Source of the DNA: Symsagittifera roscoffensis
Lineage: Eukaryota > Xenacoelomorpha > Acoela > Convolutidae
DNA: 64,000 nt
Reading direction: 5' to 3'
NCBI RefSeq assembly: GCF_963678635.1
Contig: NC_087064.1
Span: 24,046,539-24,110,538 of the forward strand
In this document: piece by piece, positions 19,136 to 30,589 of the stretch
How the letters are laid out: every line of letters begins with the position of its first letter
Position numbering within the stretch: position 1 is the stretch's first letter
Notes under the pieces: generated by a model
Database searches by the model: none
What the model saw: the letters and a program-made list of their open reading frames with translations, nothing else
What the model was told of the DNA's origin: nothing
Program-made: the position numbers and the translations under genes

Positions 19136-22054
19136 ATGTGGAGAGAGCAAAATGAAAGACTTCAAGCCATCTCCCATGAATCATGGAAAGGGAAGTGTCG
19201 CAGGACAACAGCACCAGTGGAATACAATCGACTGACAGTGTCGGAGACTGTGTTGATAGATGAACCCACCGGTGGATACATGGAGATGTTGGAAAACCGA
19301 AACTCGGCTAGAGGGTATGTAATGGCCCTGGAAGACGAAAAAGCCATGGAGGGTTATCTGGAAACGATGTTGCAAGGCACCACCCTCAAACAGAAGGCGT
19401 ACGGGACTTTGGCGTCGTCTGACATACAGGCGGAAACGATCGAGCAGTTGGTGAGCCTTCCATGGAAAGCAGTAGTGTTGAGGTATTTCGAAGAGGAAAT
19501 GAGGACTATGCCAAGGATACATGCTCTCGTGGCAGTACCTTACGTAAGAACAGAGTTACAACTCAGGTTCGCCTGGTGCATGATGGGACTGACTCGCGAA
19601 GAATATGACTCAGAAGAAAGGAGGAGATCAAAAGAGGAAAAGGTTTTCCTTATGACGAACCTGAGGGCTCTGATAGTCCAGGAGGGAGCATCAGTAGCGT
19701 GTGCGAAGCGGAGAGACGCTCTCTGTTTCATTCGATTCCTGATAGAGCAGATTTCAGTACCTGCTTTAAACACTTGTGTTAAAATGTTGAGGGAAGGCGA
19801 TGAGCGAACGAAAGCCTTATTCTTGCTAGCACTGCTGGATATGCAGCAAAGTAAACCGATGAGGGTGAACATGAAAGAACCTGAGGAGTTGGAACCCATG
19901 AAAAAGATAGATGAAATCAGGAGATTCTCAAAGAAGGAGCTGAGACTCACTAAAGAATCTATGGGAGCATTGCCAAAATCCAGTGAATACTGTGGACCGA
20001 TCAAGAAGAAATTGTATGGCTACGTATCCGGGATCATAGGGATCGCGTACAATCCTTTCCTGAGTGAAGACATACGCGATTGCTTCTTCGATTATGAGCA
20101 GGCGGTGTTGCTAAGATTCTGGACGTCCAGAATTGTAACGATTAAGAGAGTTAACAATCCACAGGCCAAATTGGGACTGGTCTTGGAAGAAGAGGTGACT
20201 GCACCTTCAGTACCAAAATCCGACAAAAGAGTGGAGTTTGGGTTGGGATTCTCAGATGAATTACTGAGAACGAACTTGATGACAGTGTGGGAATTGATGA
20301 GGCCATCATGGTGTCCTAGTCCCAACGCTGACTCAATATTACGGGCGACACAAGACGTACAGAGGGAACTGAATGCAGACTGTAACCTGCGTGACCTCAA
20401 TATCATATATAATGTGATGATAACAGCCTCTAAGAGCAACGGAGAAGATAAAGTGGAGTTGCCTGGCTGGGGACCAGAAGACTGGGTCAAACCTGGTAGC
20501 TGTCTGGCGGAAGTCTGTGGACTGGAGGGTCACGTTTGTGGAGGTTTGGACTGTGTGAAGACCCTGGAGAGACAACACAAGCAATTGACGGTATTGTTTG
20601 GAAATGTAGTGATGAAAGCTAGAACAGAAACGGAACTGATAGCAGATTGCCATGGAGGAACCGATGTGAATCTAGTGACTGCACTAGGATTCTACAGCAT
20701 GTTTGGTTCTTTAGAGTCACTATTGAATCTGGAACAGAAACATGAGGTGGTCACAGCCATCAGTGTAGAAGTATTCCCAGGAGTTCTGCAGACTGAGCAG
20801 AAATACATAGGAAAATGGAGGGAAGCAATCGAGACGGAAATGAACATCAGACACAGCGAGACTTATTGTAGACCATCAGGAGCACGATATTTGGTGGGTT
20901 CAACGTTGGCTCCAATGTGCAGGAGCAGATATCCTGTACATTTCGTGGCTGTGGACGTGAAGAGTACAAGAACGATCGTGGATCAAGACTTCTCAGTGCC
21001 GAAGTGTGTGAGATTGGCGAGAATGTCTGAAAAGTCTTACGAGTTACTATGTAAGATGTTCTCAGCAGTTCCAGAGAGAACCAAAGAAGAATTGGAGTCA
21101 ATACTAGGAAAGAAGTTCATGGGATATGTGAGTGGGAACTTCAGTGACTTTGAGAGACAGAAACAGAGAGGATCAACTGGCACAGATTACAATGCAGTAG
21201 ATGAGAATGATGAAGTCCACCGAGTGATGATGGAAGTGGAACCATTGCTGGAAGCTTCGGGAAAACGTAATTGGAGGAGCATCATGTTGACGCATGACGA
21301 GTTTCCTTGCCACTGCTTGCTGCAGACCTGGTGGTATCCCAAGCGTAGTAATCTGATGTTGTTCTGGGACTCTGGAGAGCTGCTCTCCATGGGTTTACCA
21401 GATTCATCACAGCCCGTAACGATAGTGATAGTGGGAGTTATGATGGCGATACGATGGCTGGAAGCTCATGTGAGAGAAAATAACAGACAGGAGGCGCCGA
21501 CGAGAGAACAGTTGCAGAAAATAGATTGTCTAAAAGATTTAGATCTTTTTGAGACAATGTGCAAAGTTCTAAACATTCCGATGGAAGTGAGGAAGATATG
21601 GGCAAGAAAACGATTGATGCCATGGTTCAGAGCTAGCATGACTGCATGGTTGTACGAGTATGCGAAAAAGCATATGTCGAAGCACGGCAGGGTGTACAGT
21701 GAATATCAGCTGGACATTGGAGCAGGAGCTTTCAAGCGAGCTCTCGTGACTCATCGGAATGCAGTGACCACCGCTGTGAAAAGAATTTCCAGGACGAGTG
21801 AACGTAGTGGAAAGGAGAAGGCAGAGATGCTGAAAGAAGATTTGGAGAGAAACGTGACGTTGTGTCTCCACAACAGCTTCTGCAGGAACAGAGAATCTAA
21901 CGTGGATCCCCTACCTTATTGTAAACAAAGGGTGGAAGAGCAGAAATGTTGGAGGACGGCTTCCAGCAGCGTCAGGATAGCTAACGACGTGTTACAAGAT
22001 ACGGAAACTGAGAGTGCAGAGTCAGTATCACAGGAGGAAGAGATGGAACATTGA
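19136..22054 (+). CDS. Large unknown accessory protein, last ORF of element 1
   Basis: 972 residues, ATG start, not recognised. It is mostly alpha-helical in appearance, with a Cys/His-containing middle (CGLEGHVCGGLDC near 462-474) that could bind metal. A later hydrophobic strand-rich stretch is VTIVIVGVMMAIRWL (about 762-776). The C-terminus is acidic. No signal peptide or clear transmembrane anchor is visible, so it does not look like an envelope protein. Two damaged paralogues (32625-35400 and 45336-45886) keep the same residues over long stretches. That supports past purifying selection. The C-terminal ~45 residues follow a Lys/Arg-rich helix. Confidence 0.7.
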   Translation: MWREQNERLQAISHESWKGKCRRTTAPVEYNRLTVSETVLIDEPTGGYMEMLENRNSARGYVMALEDEKAMEGYLETMLQGTTLKQKAYGTLASSDIQAETIEQLVSLPWKAVVLRYFEEEMRTMPRIHALVAVPYVRTELQLRFAWCMMGLTREEYDSEERRRSKEEKVFLMTNLRALIVQEGASVACAKRRDALCFIRFLIEQISVPALNTCVKMLREGDERTKALFLLALLDMQQSKPMRVNMKEPEELEPMKKIDEIRRFSKKELRLTKESMGALPKSSEYCGPIKKKLYGYVSGIIGIAYNPFLSEDIRDCFFDYEQAVLLRFWTSRIVTIKRVNNPQAKLGLVLEEEVTAPSVPKSDKRVEFGLGFSDELLRTNLMTVWELMRPSWCPSPNADSILRATQDVQRELNADCNLRDLNIIYNVMITASKSNGEDKVELPGWGPEDWVKPGSCLAEVCGLEGHVCGGLDCVKTLERQHKQLTVLFGNVVMKARTETELIADCHGGTDVNLVTALGFYSMFGSLESLLNLEQKHEVVTAISVEVFPGVLQTEQKYIGKWREAIETEMNIRHSETYCRPSGARYLVGSTLAPMCRSRYPVHFVAVDVKSTRTIVDQDFSVPKCVRLARMSEKSYELLCKMFSAVPERTKEELESILGKKFMGYVSGNFSDFERQKQRGSTGTDYNAVDENDEVHRVMMEVEPLLEASGKRNWRSIMLTHDEFPCHCLLQTWWYPKRSNLMLFWDSGELLSMGLPDSSQPVTIVIVGVMMAIRWLEAHVRENNRQEAPTREQLQKIDCLKDLDLFETMCKVLNIPMEVRKIWARKRLMPWFRASMTAWLYEYAKKHMSKHGRVYSEYQLDIGAGAFKRALVTHRNAVTTAVKRISRTSERSGKEKAEMLKEDLERNVTLCLHNSFCRNRESNVDPLPYCKQRVEEQKCWRTASSSVRIANDVLQDTETESAESVSQEEEMEH

Positions 22055-22849
22055 CGGATGACCGAAAGAAGAGATGAAATTAGCAGAATTTAGAAGTTTT
22101 AGAACTTCTAAACGACGAAAAAAGAAGAGAACAAAGGAGCGATGAAGAAAAGTTAAAACTCAGAATTGTTTATGTGTGTGAAAAACTCAAGTGAGAAACC
22201 AAGCAACCAAATTGTAATTGAAAACTGAAACAGTTAGTTGAGTTTTGAAATTGTTGCATTTATAAATTTGCATTTTGATTTTAGTTGAAGTGGCTTTAGA
22301 GACACTCACTTACTATTTATTTAGAAAGGCTTAAGTGAAGGAGTATATTTAAATATTCCAGCCTGCATGACTGTTTTTAACCAGCTAGGAGAACTGATCA
22401 CTTTGTGGTGACATGGAAGGCTTGAGTAATCTCTCGAAGAGGGAGATTGTTTCTTTGTTCTTTCTAACCACAGAGTTTCTTAGTTTTAGTATTCAGGACA
22501 ATAACAAGCAAGATTTCCGAAGGAAAAAGCGTAATAGGGTAATTTTAGCTTGTTGGTTGGCAGGACTGTCCTGCAAGCCAACACCTTTTAAATCTAATAG
22601 GAAAGTTTTAATCGGGACATTGATATTGGAAGTCAGAAAATACGTTTTATCTTAAGTCATATCCTCAATGTGCAGATTAATGAGAAAATTTGAACGCTAT
22701 AGTGATGTAGTATGATGCCATTTGTATTCTGCAGTGAGTCGATGTGACGTAGATAAAAGTAATTTCGTGCATTTTGTAAATTCTGTTCGATGACACTGTA
22801 TCTATTTTAAGAACATTGCGTGATTCAATGAGGACATTGACCGGACTGT
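22055..22849 (+). other. 3' non-coding region of element 1 with hairpin and polypurine tract
   Basis: A perfect 10-bp hairpin, TTTAGAAGTT with loop TTAG, lies near 22089-22112. It is kept at 35450-35473 in the deleted relative. A purine-rich run (GAAAAAAGAAGAGAAC, about 22118-22133) is the best candidate polypurine tract, which would put the LTR start soon after it. The rest is non-coding and is conserved in copy A (35401-36198). The exact LTR start cannot be fixed because no complete 5' LTR is in view. Confidence 0.5.
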
Positions 22850-23597
22850 CCGGGGAGTATGTGACATTCGGCCAGAATGTGAAAAATGCAATCTCTGCAG
22901 AATTCGAATTTTTAGCAGCGAGCCTTCCGGATTGGTGGTTATTAAGAATTAAGAACGTTATTGGAACGATTGGCCAAACGGTGAGGACTGGAATATTCTG
23001 GTATTTTAAAATTTCAAAAATTCGATTAATGACGTCATATTTCTGAGAAACGTCAGAAACGGCCATTTTGGCTAAAACAAGAAAGAAAAAGAGAACAACA
23101 TTAGCTGCGCTAACAACAACTACGGAATTGAGATTGAAAAACGACAGCGAGTTACAGAGTAACAGAGAACACTCCGAGTTGCAACTATTGTACTGCTACA
23201 ATAGTTGCAAGGCCGTTGCGAACAACGGTGAAGGGTGAAAGACGGCCTTCCGGATTAAGAGGAAATCAGGATTAACGAGCTTGATCCAGCGGATTCATCA
23301 ATCCGGAAGGGTAAAGGAACTAAAACTTTTAGCCTGTTACATAAACTTTTAGCTTCCTGTCATGTCCTGATTTGAATTTAATTAACATTTGGATTCATTT
23401 TGATAAGGATGAGAAGCTAGGAAATGGGGGAAAGGGTAAAGTAACGTTTTTGTCGACCCGATTTAGAAAGACAACCGAAAAGTACTGGCTTGGTAGATAC
23501 GGTGAAAAGCATGCAAAGCTCTGTTTAGACGTTAGCCAGTCGTCTTAAGACTTAGTTTTGTCTTCTGTCGATATGTATCTTCCGGGCGAATGTTACA
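22850..23597 (+). repeat. Right LTR of element 1 (minimum extent)
   Basis: The end at 23597 is set by the match to the left LTR and by the CA terminus. The minimum start is set by the homologous span in the inverted LTR at 26722-27606, so the true LTR may reach back towards 22140. It contains a 14-bp perfect hairpin (23179-23192 with 23197-23210, loop CTGC). It also contains a CCTTCCGGATT / AATCCGGAAGG inverted pair (about 23250 and 23300). Confidence 0.8.
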
Positions 23598-23965
23598 ATG
23601 CCCAACTTACAAACAGGGCATGAAAGCATTAGGCTTTAGCCTCGAGGACGAAGATGCGTCAGAAAGCGACCATGAGAATTTCATGAGAGGGGTAATTGCA
23701 AAATTCGGCCCGAGGTGTTTCTTTTGCAACTTGGAAGGTCATTTTAAATCGGATTGTCCGCAATTCTGGGATGCTGTAGCAGACATCAAGCATCCAAGGC
23801 ATGAGGAAGCTTTATCGGGTGTGAAACCCAGCAAGGCTCGCCTATTGAGTGAGGCGGAGGCGCGCAGAAAAGAAAAACCGCAAGAGCTGGCAACGAAGAA
23901 AATGCAAGCGGTAACACAAGAGACATGTGAACCGGAACCGATGACTGCGGCGGACGACTTCAAGA
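23598..23965 (+). pseudogene. gag fragment of a relative, interrupted by element 1
   Basis: Starting exactly at the LTR end, the frame encodes residues matching Gag 405-525 of element 1: the tail of the first zinc knuckle, then CFFCNLEGHFKSDC and the KKMQAV region. About 88% of residues agree by eye. Homology stops at 23962. Element 1 thus inserted into the gag of a related copy whose 5' part would lie left of the window. Confidence 0.88.
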
Positions 23966-25904
23966 GTAACTCATTCTTCATTATTAACAATTCCATTTGC
24001 TAAATCATCAAACTGATATGAAAAAAAAAACCGAATTCTAACTTGAGTAAATCGCACCTAATTCTTACTTGAGCCGCTAGGTCTGAAAAAAAAAAATCGA
24101 AATTGTCGGCAAATTCAAATCAATCAAAATGAATATGTTTAGTTTGAAAACAAAAAGATGCACAGACAATAGAATAGGAAATTAGCGTCGACAAAACTTA
24201 CCAAGCGGTTACAAAGCCGAAAACATCTCAGCAGAAACCCTCTCGGCCGAAAATATCAACAAAACTTGAGAATCATAAAAGTTCCCGCCTCAAAACTTAT
24301 AAGCCAACCTCCTCCTCAAAAACACGCATGCAAAAAACTTTACTTACTGAAACAAGATGAAGCCACGAAGCCGATATAAAAAATTGCGAACCCAATTAAG
24401 CCAAAAAAATCGAAATCAAAATTTGAGGCTATTAATCTGTTATTCTGATATAACAAAGGCCAAAACCTATCAAGTCAAAACAAGGAAAAAAACAAATTAG
24501 GTGAGAAAGTTGTTGTCATGAAAAACTTGAATTTTAATTTCATTTAGGAATTTTCTGTGCAATCCAGAGGTGAGCACTAAAATTATGTTTTTCTTACAAC
24601 GACTCAAAAATAGCCGATAAAATATAATCCGCAATCACTTGGGGCAGAATCAAGTTTTTGAGCAAGTTTTAAAGTCAAGGTTAATAAAATTACTAACAGC
24701 ATAAATAAATCAGAACACGCTAAGCAACTAACGCTAATTGCTAACAGCAAACAAATTTCTACAAATTTCTACAACACAAGCAGACAAATAATCAGCCGAC
24801 AATTTCTTTTGAAACTTTGGAATATTTCCTGTTTAAAAGTCCTGTCACATTAGAACCCAGAACCATAGCCGTCCCAGGCATATATGTTACCTCCAGGCTT
24901 AGTGTGCCGGGAACGCTAAGAAATTTGATGAACCTTATGAATTGAGTTTAAATTTACCATTTCTAATTCTGACCATTCTGTGATAATATTTACGGGGGGA
25001 AAATCTACTACTCGATTGCAATACCCTTGTATATCGCAAGGGTAAATGTCTAATAGATATGATTCATGAGCCTTGCAAATATAGGTGTACTTTTGTTAAG
25101 ATCCTTTTTGACATGCGAAACAGAAATTCCCGTCTACTTTTGAAAACACAGAGGCGAAGCTGAACCTGGAATACTTATGATAACACAAGTATATTATTAA
25201 ACCAGCATGACGCTGAAAAGTAGCAAAAGTAATAAGGAACTTCAAAAAACACAAACTTTAAAAAATGGAAAAAAGGTTTATTTTCATGATTAAATTCATT
25301 TAATTTTTTTCAAGATGACCTTCTGGGCTTGATTTTGGGCATTCCAAAATTTGAAGCCAGAGTCTTATCGATCTTTAAAATTAAAGCAAAAATTCATGGC
25401 AAACAAATAATTAGGTAGAAAAGCCGACGAACCAAATTAAAACCGACAGCCAATAAGCAGAAAATCAATAATAATAATAATAATGATAATAACACCGGAT
25501 TTAGGAATATAATCCAAGGCAGCCGAGCACGTTATGCTGGCACGCTCCTAACACAAAAAATTTTATTGCTCTAACTCTAAAAACTCAAAAACTCGATCCC
25601 CAAAACAGATTGACAAAATTCGGAAAATTACCGAAATTTTGATCGAAAAATTTTCGTTTTTTTTTTAACTTCTACTGAGTCTTTTCTCACGCGGTTTCTT
25701 TAGTCAGGGGGATCGAACTACGCAGCTACTCCCTATATAAAAGCTTTTTGCTGTTCGGAAAAGCTCGGATATCCAAAAGTTTGGGGGTCTATAGTTTGTC
25801 GAAAATCAGTAATTTTCGACAAGATTTGGGTGTTTCTTGGGTCTAATTAGGAGATAAGTAATATATAAAAAGGATAATAACCTATTATTGGTCGTTAATG
25901 AATA
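23966..25904. other. AT-rich stretch without recognisable genes
   Basis: No convincing ORF on either strand. Visible items are an (AAT)n microsatellite near 25467-25490 and an 8-bp hairpin TACCCTTG...CAAGGGTA near 25010-25033. There are also poly-A runs near 24020 and 24090. The part right of about 25660 may be the decayed inner leader of the minus-strand element that follows. Confidence 0.5.
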
Positions 25905-26721
25905 GTACTATACCCTCCTTTGCACCAAAATAAGCCGAATTAAGACCCTTAACTCGGAAACTTGTAATCGATGGAGGGTACAATCGGACCGCGCCAATCT
26001 TGCCCCCACCACTTAAATTTTGTTGAAATAGTACCCGAACGATACTAAAATGGTTTCAACGATACCCAACAGTCGTTGTGGATGTTGTCCCTGATGTCCT
26101 TGTTAACACGTCAGTCAGCTTGCCCCTCTACCCTCCGGCCACCGGCAAAATCACCATTAACGTGCTTAAATACTCAAATTACACTCAAGGGAGGGTATCC
26201 AACCGTTCACCAAAACACACAATCTTTCCATCAGAAATGATTTAAATCAATCTGAAACAACAACAAATAGGAAGGTCAGATCACATCTCGTCCGGAAATA
26301 ACATATAAACTGTCACTTTATGTTTTTTACTGTTTTTGGTCTTTTTCGGATTTTTTACTATTTTTTTGTACTTTTTTGTTTTCAAATAAATTTATTTTTG
26401 GCTTTTTCTTGGTTATACACTATTTTTGTTTGGTTTTACGCTTTCTCTTTAATTATTTTTGGTCCCGGGACCTTGGGACAAGCGGGCTCATGACTTCGCA
26501 CCTAACCCTCCGGCCCCCGGAATTTTCGGTGTTAACTAAGTTAAAAAGCTAAATAGTACTAGGCGGAGGGTACGCACCTTCCCCCTAGTACAATAACGGT
26601 CATTAAGGCCTCTAACTCGGGCATACGCCCGGAGCGGAGGGTTCGTCACTGAAACGTTTGCTGATCATGATGGTCTCATGCCTTTAACAGTCCCACCCAG
26701 GAGCGCCATAAAAACGTCTAT
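25905..26721 (-). other. Leader of a minus-strand relative of element 1
   Basis: Read on the minus strand this follows the LTR at 26722 and parallels the leader of element 1. It has GTTTTTATGGCGCTCCTGGG just after the LTR and an A-rich CCAAA tract. It also keeps GAGATGTGATC followed by the ACGACTGTTGGGTATCGTT block, and repeated CCGGAGGGT motifs. The order is preserved despite substantial divergence. Confidence 0.8.
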
Positions 26722-27606
26722 GTAACATTCGCCCAAATACTACACAGCGACGGAGCGTAGAAAAAGTACCTATTAACGACTGGCAGGCGTCAGTTACCTT
26801 AATCCTACTCGTTTTTCACCGTCTCGACCTTGCCAGTTGATTTTCTGGTCTGTTTAGGGCTAAGTAAAAAGTTACTATTTTTAGGCCATCAGTCAAACGA
26901 CTTTTGATCAGCTTTCGTTTACATGTGAACACAACCACATAGCTGAGTCTCGGATCCTCAGACTACGTGATTGCTATTAAAAACACGGCTCGAATACCCT
27001 ATTCTATTATGTTTTTGTGTGACAGTTCTATATTAAATCCATTGGAGATGGATTGACCCTTTCCTCTTTCTAGCTACTCATATTCTAAAATATCAAATAA
27101 AACCGGTGTTAATTCAAAGTTCTATGGCATCAGAGTAGCTAAAAAGTTAGTTTACTGCAGTCCTTCAACATATAACAGTCTCTGGGGGACCAAGCCTCCG
27201 CTCCAGTGTTCTTCTCGAGATAACGTTGTTATCTCTCCCAATTTGTGGCACGGGAGGGTTCTGCGGAATATTCCTTCCCCACTGAAGCTTCCTTTTCCAC
27301 TAACTTCCACTGCTAAGAATCTTATCGTGTGTTATTGCCACGATAAGAGGCACCGTTTTTCTCGTGTTCCCGCATGACCATTTTTCACTATATTTCTCGT
27401 TGTTTTGTTTTTTAGTTCTTTTTCGTCAAAATGGCCGTCTTTTTGTATTTCTCAGAAATACTTGCCCGTCAATCGAAATTTTAAAAATTTAAACTTCCGG
27501 AATATTTCAACCCTCCTTCGCAGCACTTCTTTGTTACTAAGGCCTTTAGTCGTCTTTTTCTGTCCCGCCGGAAGGTTGCGCTGTGCCAATCTGGCAGAAT
27601 GGCATA
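26722..27606 (-). repeat. Minus-strand LTR of a relative of element 1
   Basis: The minus-strand sequence ends GGGCGAATGTTACA at 26722-26735. It contains a GAGACGGTGAAAA block, the TTTCTGAGAAA...GGCCATTTT segment, and two hairpins (CTTATCGTG/CACGATAAG near 27320-27346; GAGATAAC/GTTATCTC at 27217-27235). Its outer end is cut by the LINE that begins near 27610. Confidence 0.82.
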
Positions 27607-27639
27607 CTAATGGTTGACTAAACCAATACGCAACTGTTC

Positions 27640-28568
27640 TTTTATTCAATGTACGAAGCATCCTAGATTACAACAGAAGAGCTGACCTCACAAATAGTCT
27701 ACAAGTTAATGATAACTATGATATACTGTGCTTTACGGAAACCTGGCTCACCGAAAATTTAGACAATGCAGCGCTCTTTCTGTCGAAGTTTGATATACAT
27801 AGAAGTGACCGTCCCAGTAAAAATGGTAATACTAAGCATGGAGGAGTCCTCATTGGAGTGAAAAAGATTATACCCCACACGAGAATCATGTTTGACTCAC
27901 CAGACTGTGTAATCACTATACTTCACTTCAAAATTTCCTTGTTACTCTGCTGCACATATAGCGCACCGTCAAACAGTTCCTACTGCTGGTCAGCAAATAA
28001 ACTGATGATAAACTAATGAAACCATATCAGATATATGCAACAAGAAAACTCAGTTCAAAATGTGATATTATTAGGAGACATTAATTTTGCACCAACTGAC
28101 TTGTCTACACTGACATCCAGAGCTGAGAATGAACAGGTGGTATTGGATGCTCTCTGCAGCTTTAACTATGAACAAGCAATTAAAATCGACCATAGAAAAT
28201 AATTACTGGACGTGATCTTATGCAATAATGGGGATATCCTTTCTGATGTTTGCATTGATAACTGTCCGAAAAGCCACTTCGCCAGCGATCACTTGCCTTA
28301 CAAGGCAAGGATTCAATTTCAGTCTAACGAATCGTTCTGTCGCGACAGACCACATGAAATTGAACTCGACTTTGCAAAGTGTGCTTATACCAAAGCCGAC
28401 TGGAGAGCCATAAACGATCAAATAGCTGAGGAGCCTTTCATGCCATACTGCTACAGCAATGTCGATGTTATGACTAGACTGTGGTACCAGTGGATTTATA
28501 GTATTCTAATAAAGCACATTCCCTTAAAAACTAAACATACCATGTGCTGTTCCTGGCGCCTTGGGTAA
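27640..28568 (+). pseudogene. LINE endonuclease domain
   Basis: Read across frame breaks, it shows LLFNVRS, then CFTETW (27730-27750), LLGDIN (28065-28085) and SDHLPY (28280-28297). These are successive hallmarks of APE-like endonucleases that nick the target DNA. Stops at about 28014 and 28199 break the frame. The segment from 28212 to 28568 is intact. Confidence 0.8.
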
Positions 28569-28639
28569 CCCCTTCAACCTCTAATCTTATTAAAATCCGA
28601 GCTACATTTACTAATAATTATACTAAAAAGCCGAGCGAA

Positions 28640-29595
28640 GCTAACCTCAGGAAGTTGGAAAAATTGCAAACAAACCTGGCCTATGCTCTTCTGATGGATC
28701 AGCAAAACCATGAGAACTTTTCAAAGAAGGGCGTTTTGATAAACTTCAAAAACCTCTGCGTAACGTTCGGCGTTCTACTATTGTGCCTAGTGAAATGTAT
28801 CTTGATGGCGAAAAAGCTCGCTCCGACCAAGATAAAGCTGAATTTTTCAACCGGTATTTCCATTCCGTCTACAGCGACATTCCATATGATTCAAACCTAG
28901 ACAGTGATAATGCGACCCTCCTAAATCATTTTTATTTTAATATCATCGAAATAGAAGACATTTTAAAAAACCTTAACATAAACAAGTCAAAAGGACCTGA
29001 TAGAATGGGAAACCTGCTCTTTAAACAGCTCTGGAGCTCCATCTCCAAATCATTAATATTACTTTTCAATACGATTGCGATCAAGCAGCAATTCCCATCT
29101 ACTTGGAAAGTAAGTGAAATAGTGCCTATTCACAAGGAAAATAACCAACAGGTAGTCTCCAATTACAGGCCAATCAGTCTTCTGAATGCTACATCGAAAG
29201 TATTAGAAAAACTGATGTTTGATAAAATGTACTCGAAGGTGCAAAAACTGCTGCATAACTCACAACATGGTTTCAGAACGAAACGCTCAACCATTACTAC
29301 CATCATACTCTATCTCCACAAAATCTGTCTAATGTACGACAACAAGAATGTAAAAAACCTTTCATCCCTGTATCTCGATTTTGAAAAGGCGTTTGATAAA
29401 GTCAACCACCTGAAACTAATTGAAAAGCTTTCTCATACCGGCTTCAGTGGCGCGTGCCTTGGTCTACTGAAAAATTATCTCAGTGATAGATACCAGCAGG
29501 TGCGAATCGGGCATTGCATCTCAAAATTACTGCCAATAACAAGTGGGGATCCGCAGGGATCAATACTTGGCCCACTCATGTTATTTTGTACATGA
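28640..29595 (+). pseudogene. LINE reverse transcriptase, N-terminal and palm part
   Basis: The longest open part is 28783-29595 (nominal GTG start). It carries NYRPISLL, LYLDFEKAFDKV and GDPQGSILGPL, the classic RT blocks of non-LTR elements. Upstream, copy B at 41972 keeps the frame that is broken here. A base change near 29585 moves the YADD block to another frame. Confidence 0.88.
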
Positions 29596-30518
29596 ATGAC
29601 CTGCCAACGGTGGCCATGTCCAACTGCTTCGGCTATGCTGACGACTATAAAATTGTCTCAGATAACGCAATAACTCCGAATATCGACTCTAATAAAATTT
29701 GGAACTTGTGCTCCAAGAATTTTATGTGTTTGAACCCAAGTAAAAGCAAAACCCTTCAGTTTAAAGGCAGTATGTCTGTTTGCATGAAAAAAACAGAATA
29801 TACCAGGAACGGATCTTATGAAAGATCTTGGACTTATAGTCACAAACAATCTGTCTTGGACGGAACACGCTAAAACTAGATCCGCTAAATCGCTAAAAGC
29901 TTTCTTCTCTTTAAAAAGAAACCTACCCAATAGCTGGACCATAAGCACTAAGAAGAATGCATACAGAGGATATGTAGTGCCAATAATCAGCTATGCATCG
30001 TCTTTTTGGAAACCATCCAAGTCTGAACTGGCACTCACTGAGAAGGTTCAACATCGAGCAAGTATCTGGATATTAGGCACAAACAAGCTTTCATATAAAT
30101 CGCGTCATCAAAGACTTCACTTACTACCACTGTCCTTATATCATGAAATGCATGTAATTTTATTTTTTGCTAGGATTATCAACTCGATTTTGACATTGAT
30201 TGGGAGAAGTATGTACAGATTATTGATACAGGCATAACAAGATCTCACGCAATACCCTTTTATACCAGCAAATGCTTCCAACTGAAAAAATGCGAATCTG
30301 ATTTTGGGCAACGAGCATGTTCACTTTCAAATATACTTAATAGGCATCTCAACCAAGATGTCATCAAATCAACGCAATGCAAAGAAGAACTGACAACTAT
30401 CTACTGGCGCTACTTCACTGCGAAATTCAACGAAAACCTCCCCTGCACCTGGAGATTATTCTGCGACTGCACAAACTGCATCAATACTGCAAAACTGATT
30501 TTCTATGAGACTCAATAA
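29514..30518 (+). pseudogene. LINE reverse transcriptase YADD block, thumb and C-terminal region
   Basis: Frame one (to 29873) has MNDLP and FGYADD. The next open frame (29818-30237) has DLGLIV, then HRASIWILG and LLPLSLY. Shifted again, the last part ends with a Cys-containing WRLFCDCTNC segment before a TAA near 30518. At least three frame breaks make it non-functional. Confidence 0.82.
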
Positions 30519-30589
30519 ACTGAAAGTGACAGTGAAGCAATTCCCCTGGAACTTATCCTAAATGCTTCATTATTATGATTATTATTGAG

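Larger units (their letters stand above)
1..23597 (+). mobile_element. Giant Ty3/gypsy LTR retrotransposon with extra ORF module (element 1)
   Basis: The first ~106 bases recur almost exactly at 23491-23597, in the same orientation, bracketing gag, pol and several further ORFs. This marks LTR ends. Pol order is protease, RT, RNase H, integrase, which is the Ty3/gypsy order. The 5' LTR is truncated by the window, so the full element is longer than 23.6 kb. Typical gypsy elements are 5-8 kb. The excess is a 3 kb leader, a long RNase H-integrase spacer and about 9 kb of ORFs after integrase. Six interruptions (frame changes near 4322, 6475, 11265, 14551, 17540 and 19053) plus a TGA at 7712 suggest a recently decayed copy, programmed recoding at some sites, or homopolymer sequencing errors. 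Confidence 0.9.

Noticed and set aside
19136-22054. Envelope glycoprotein
   Set aside because: Its position after pol suggested env, but there is no signal peptide, no transmembrane anchor and no furin-like site.
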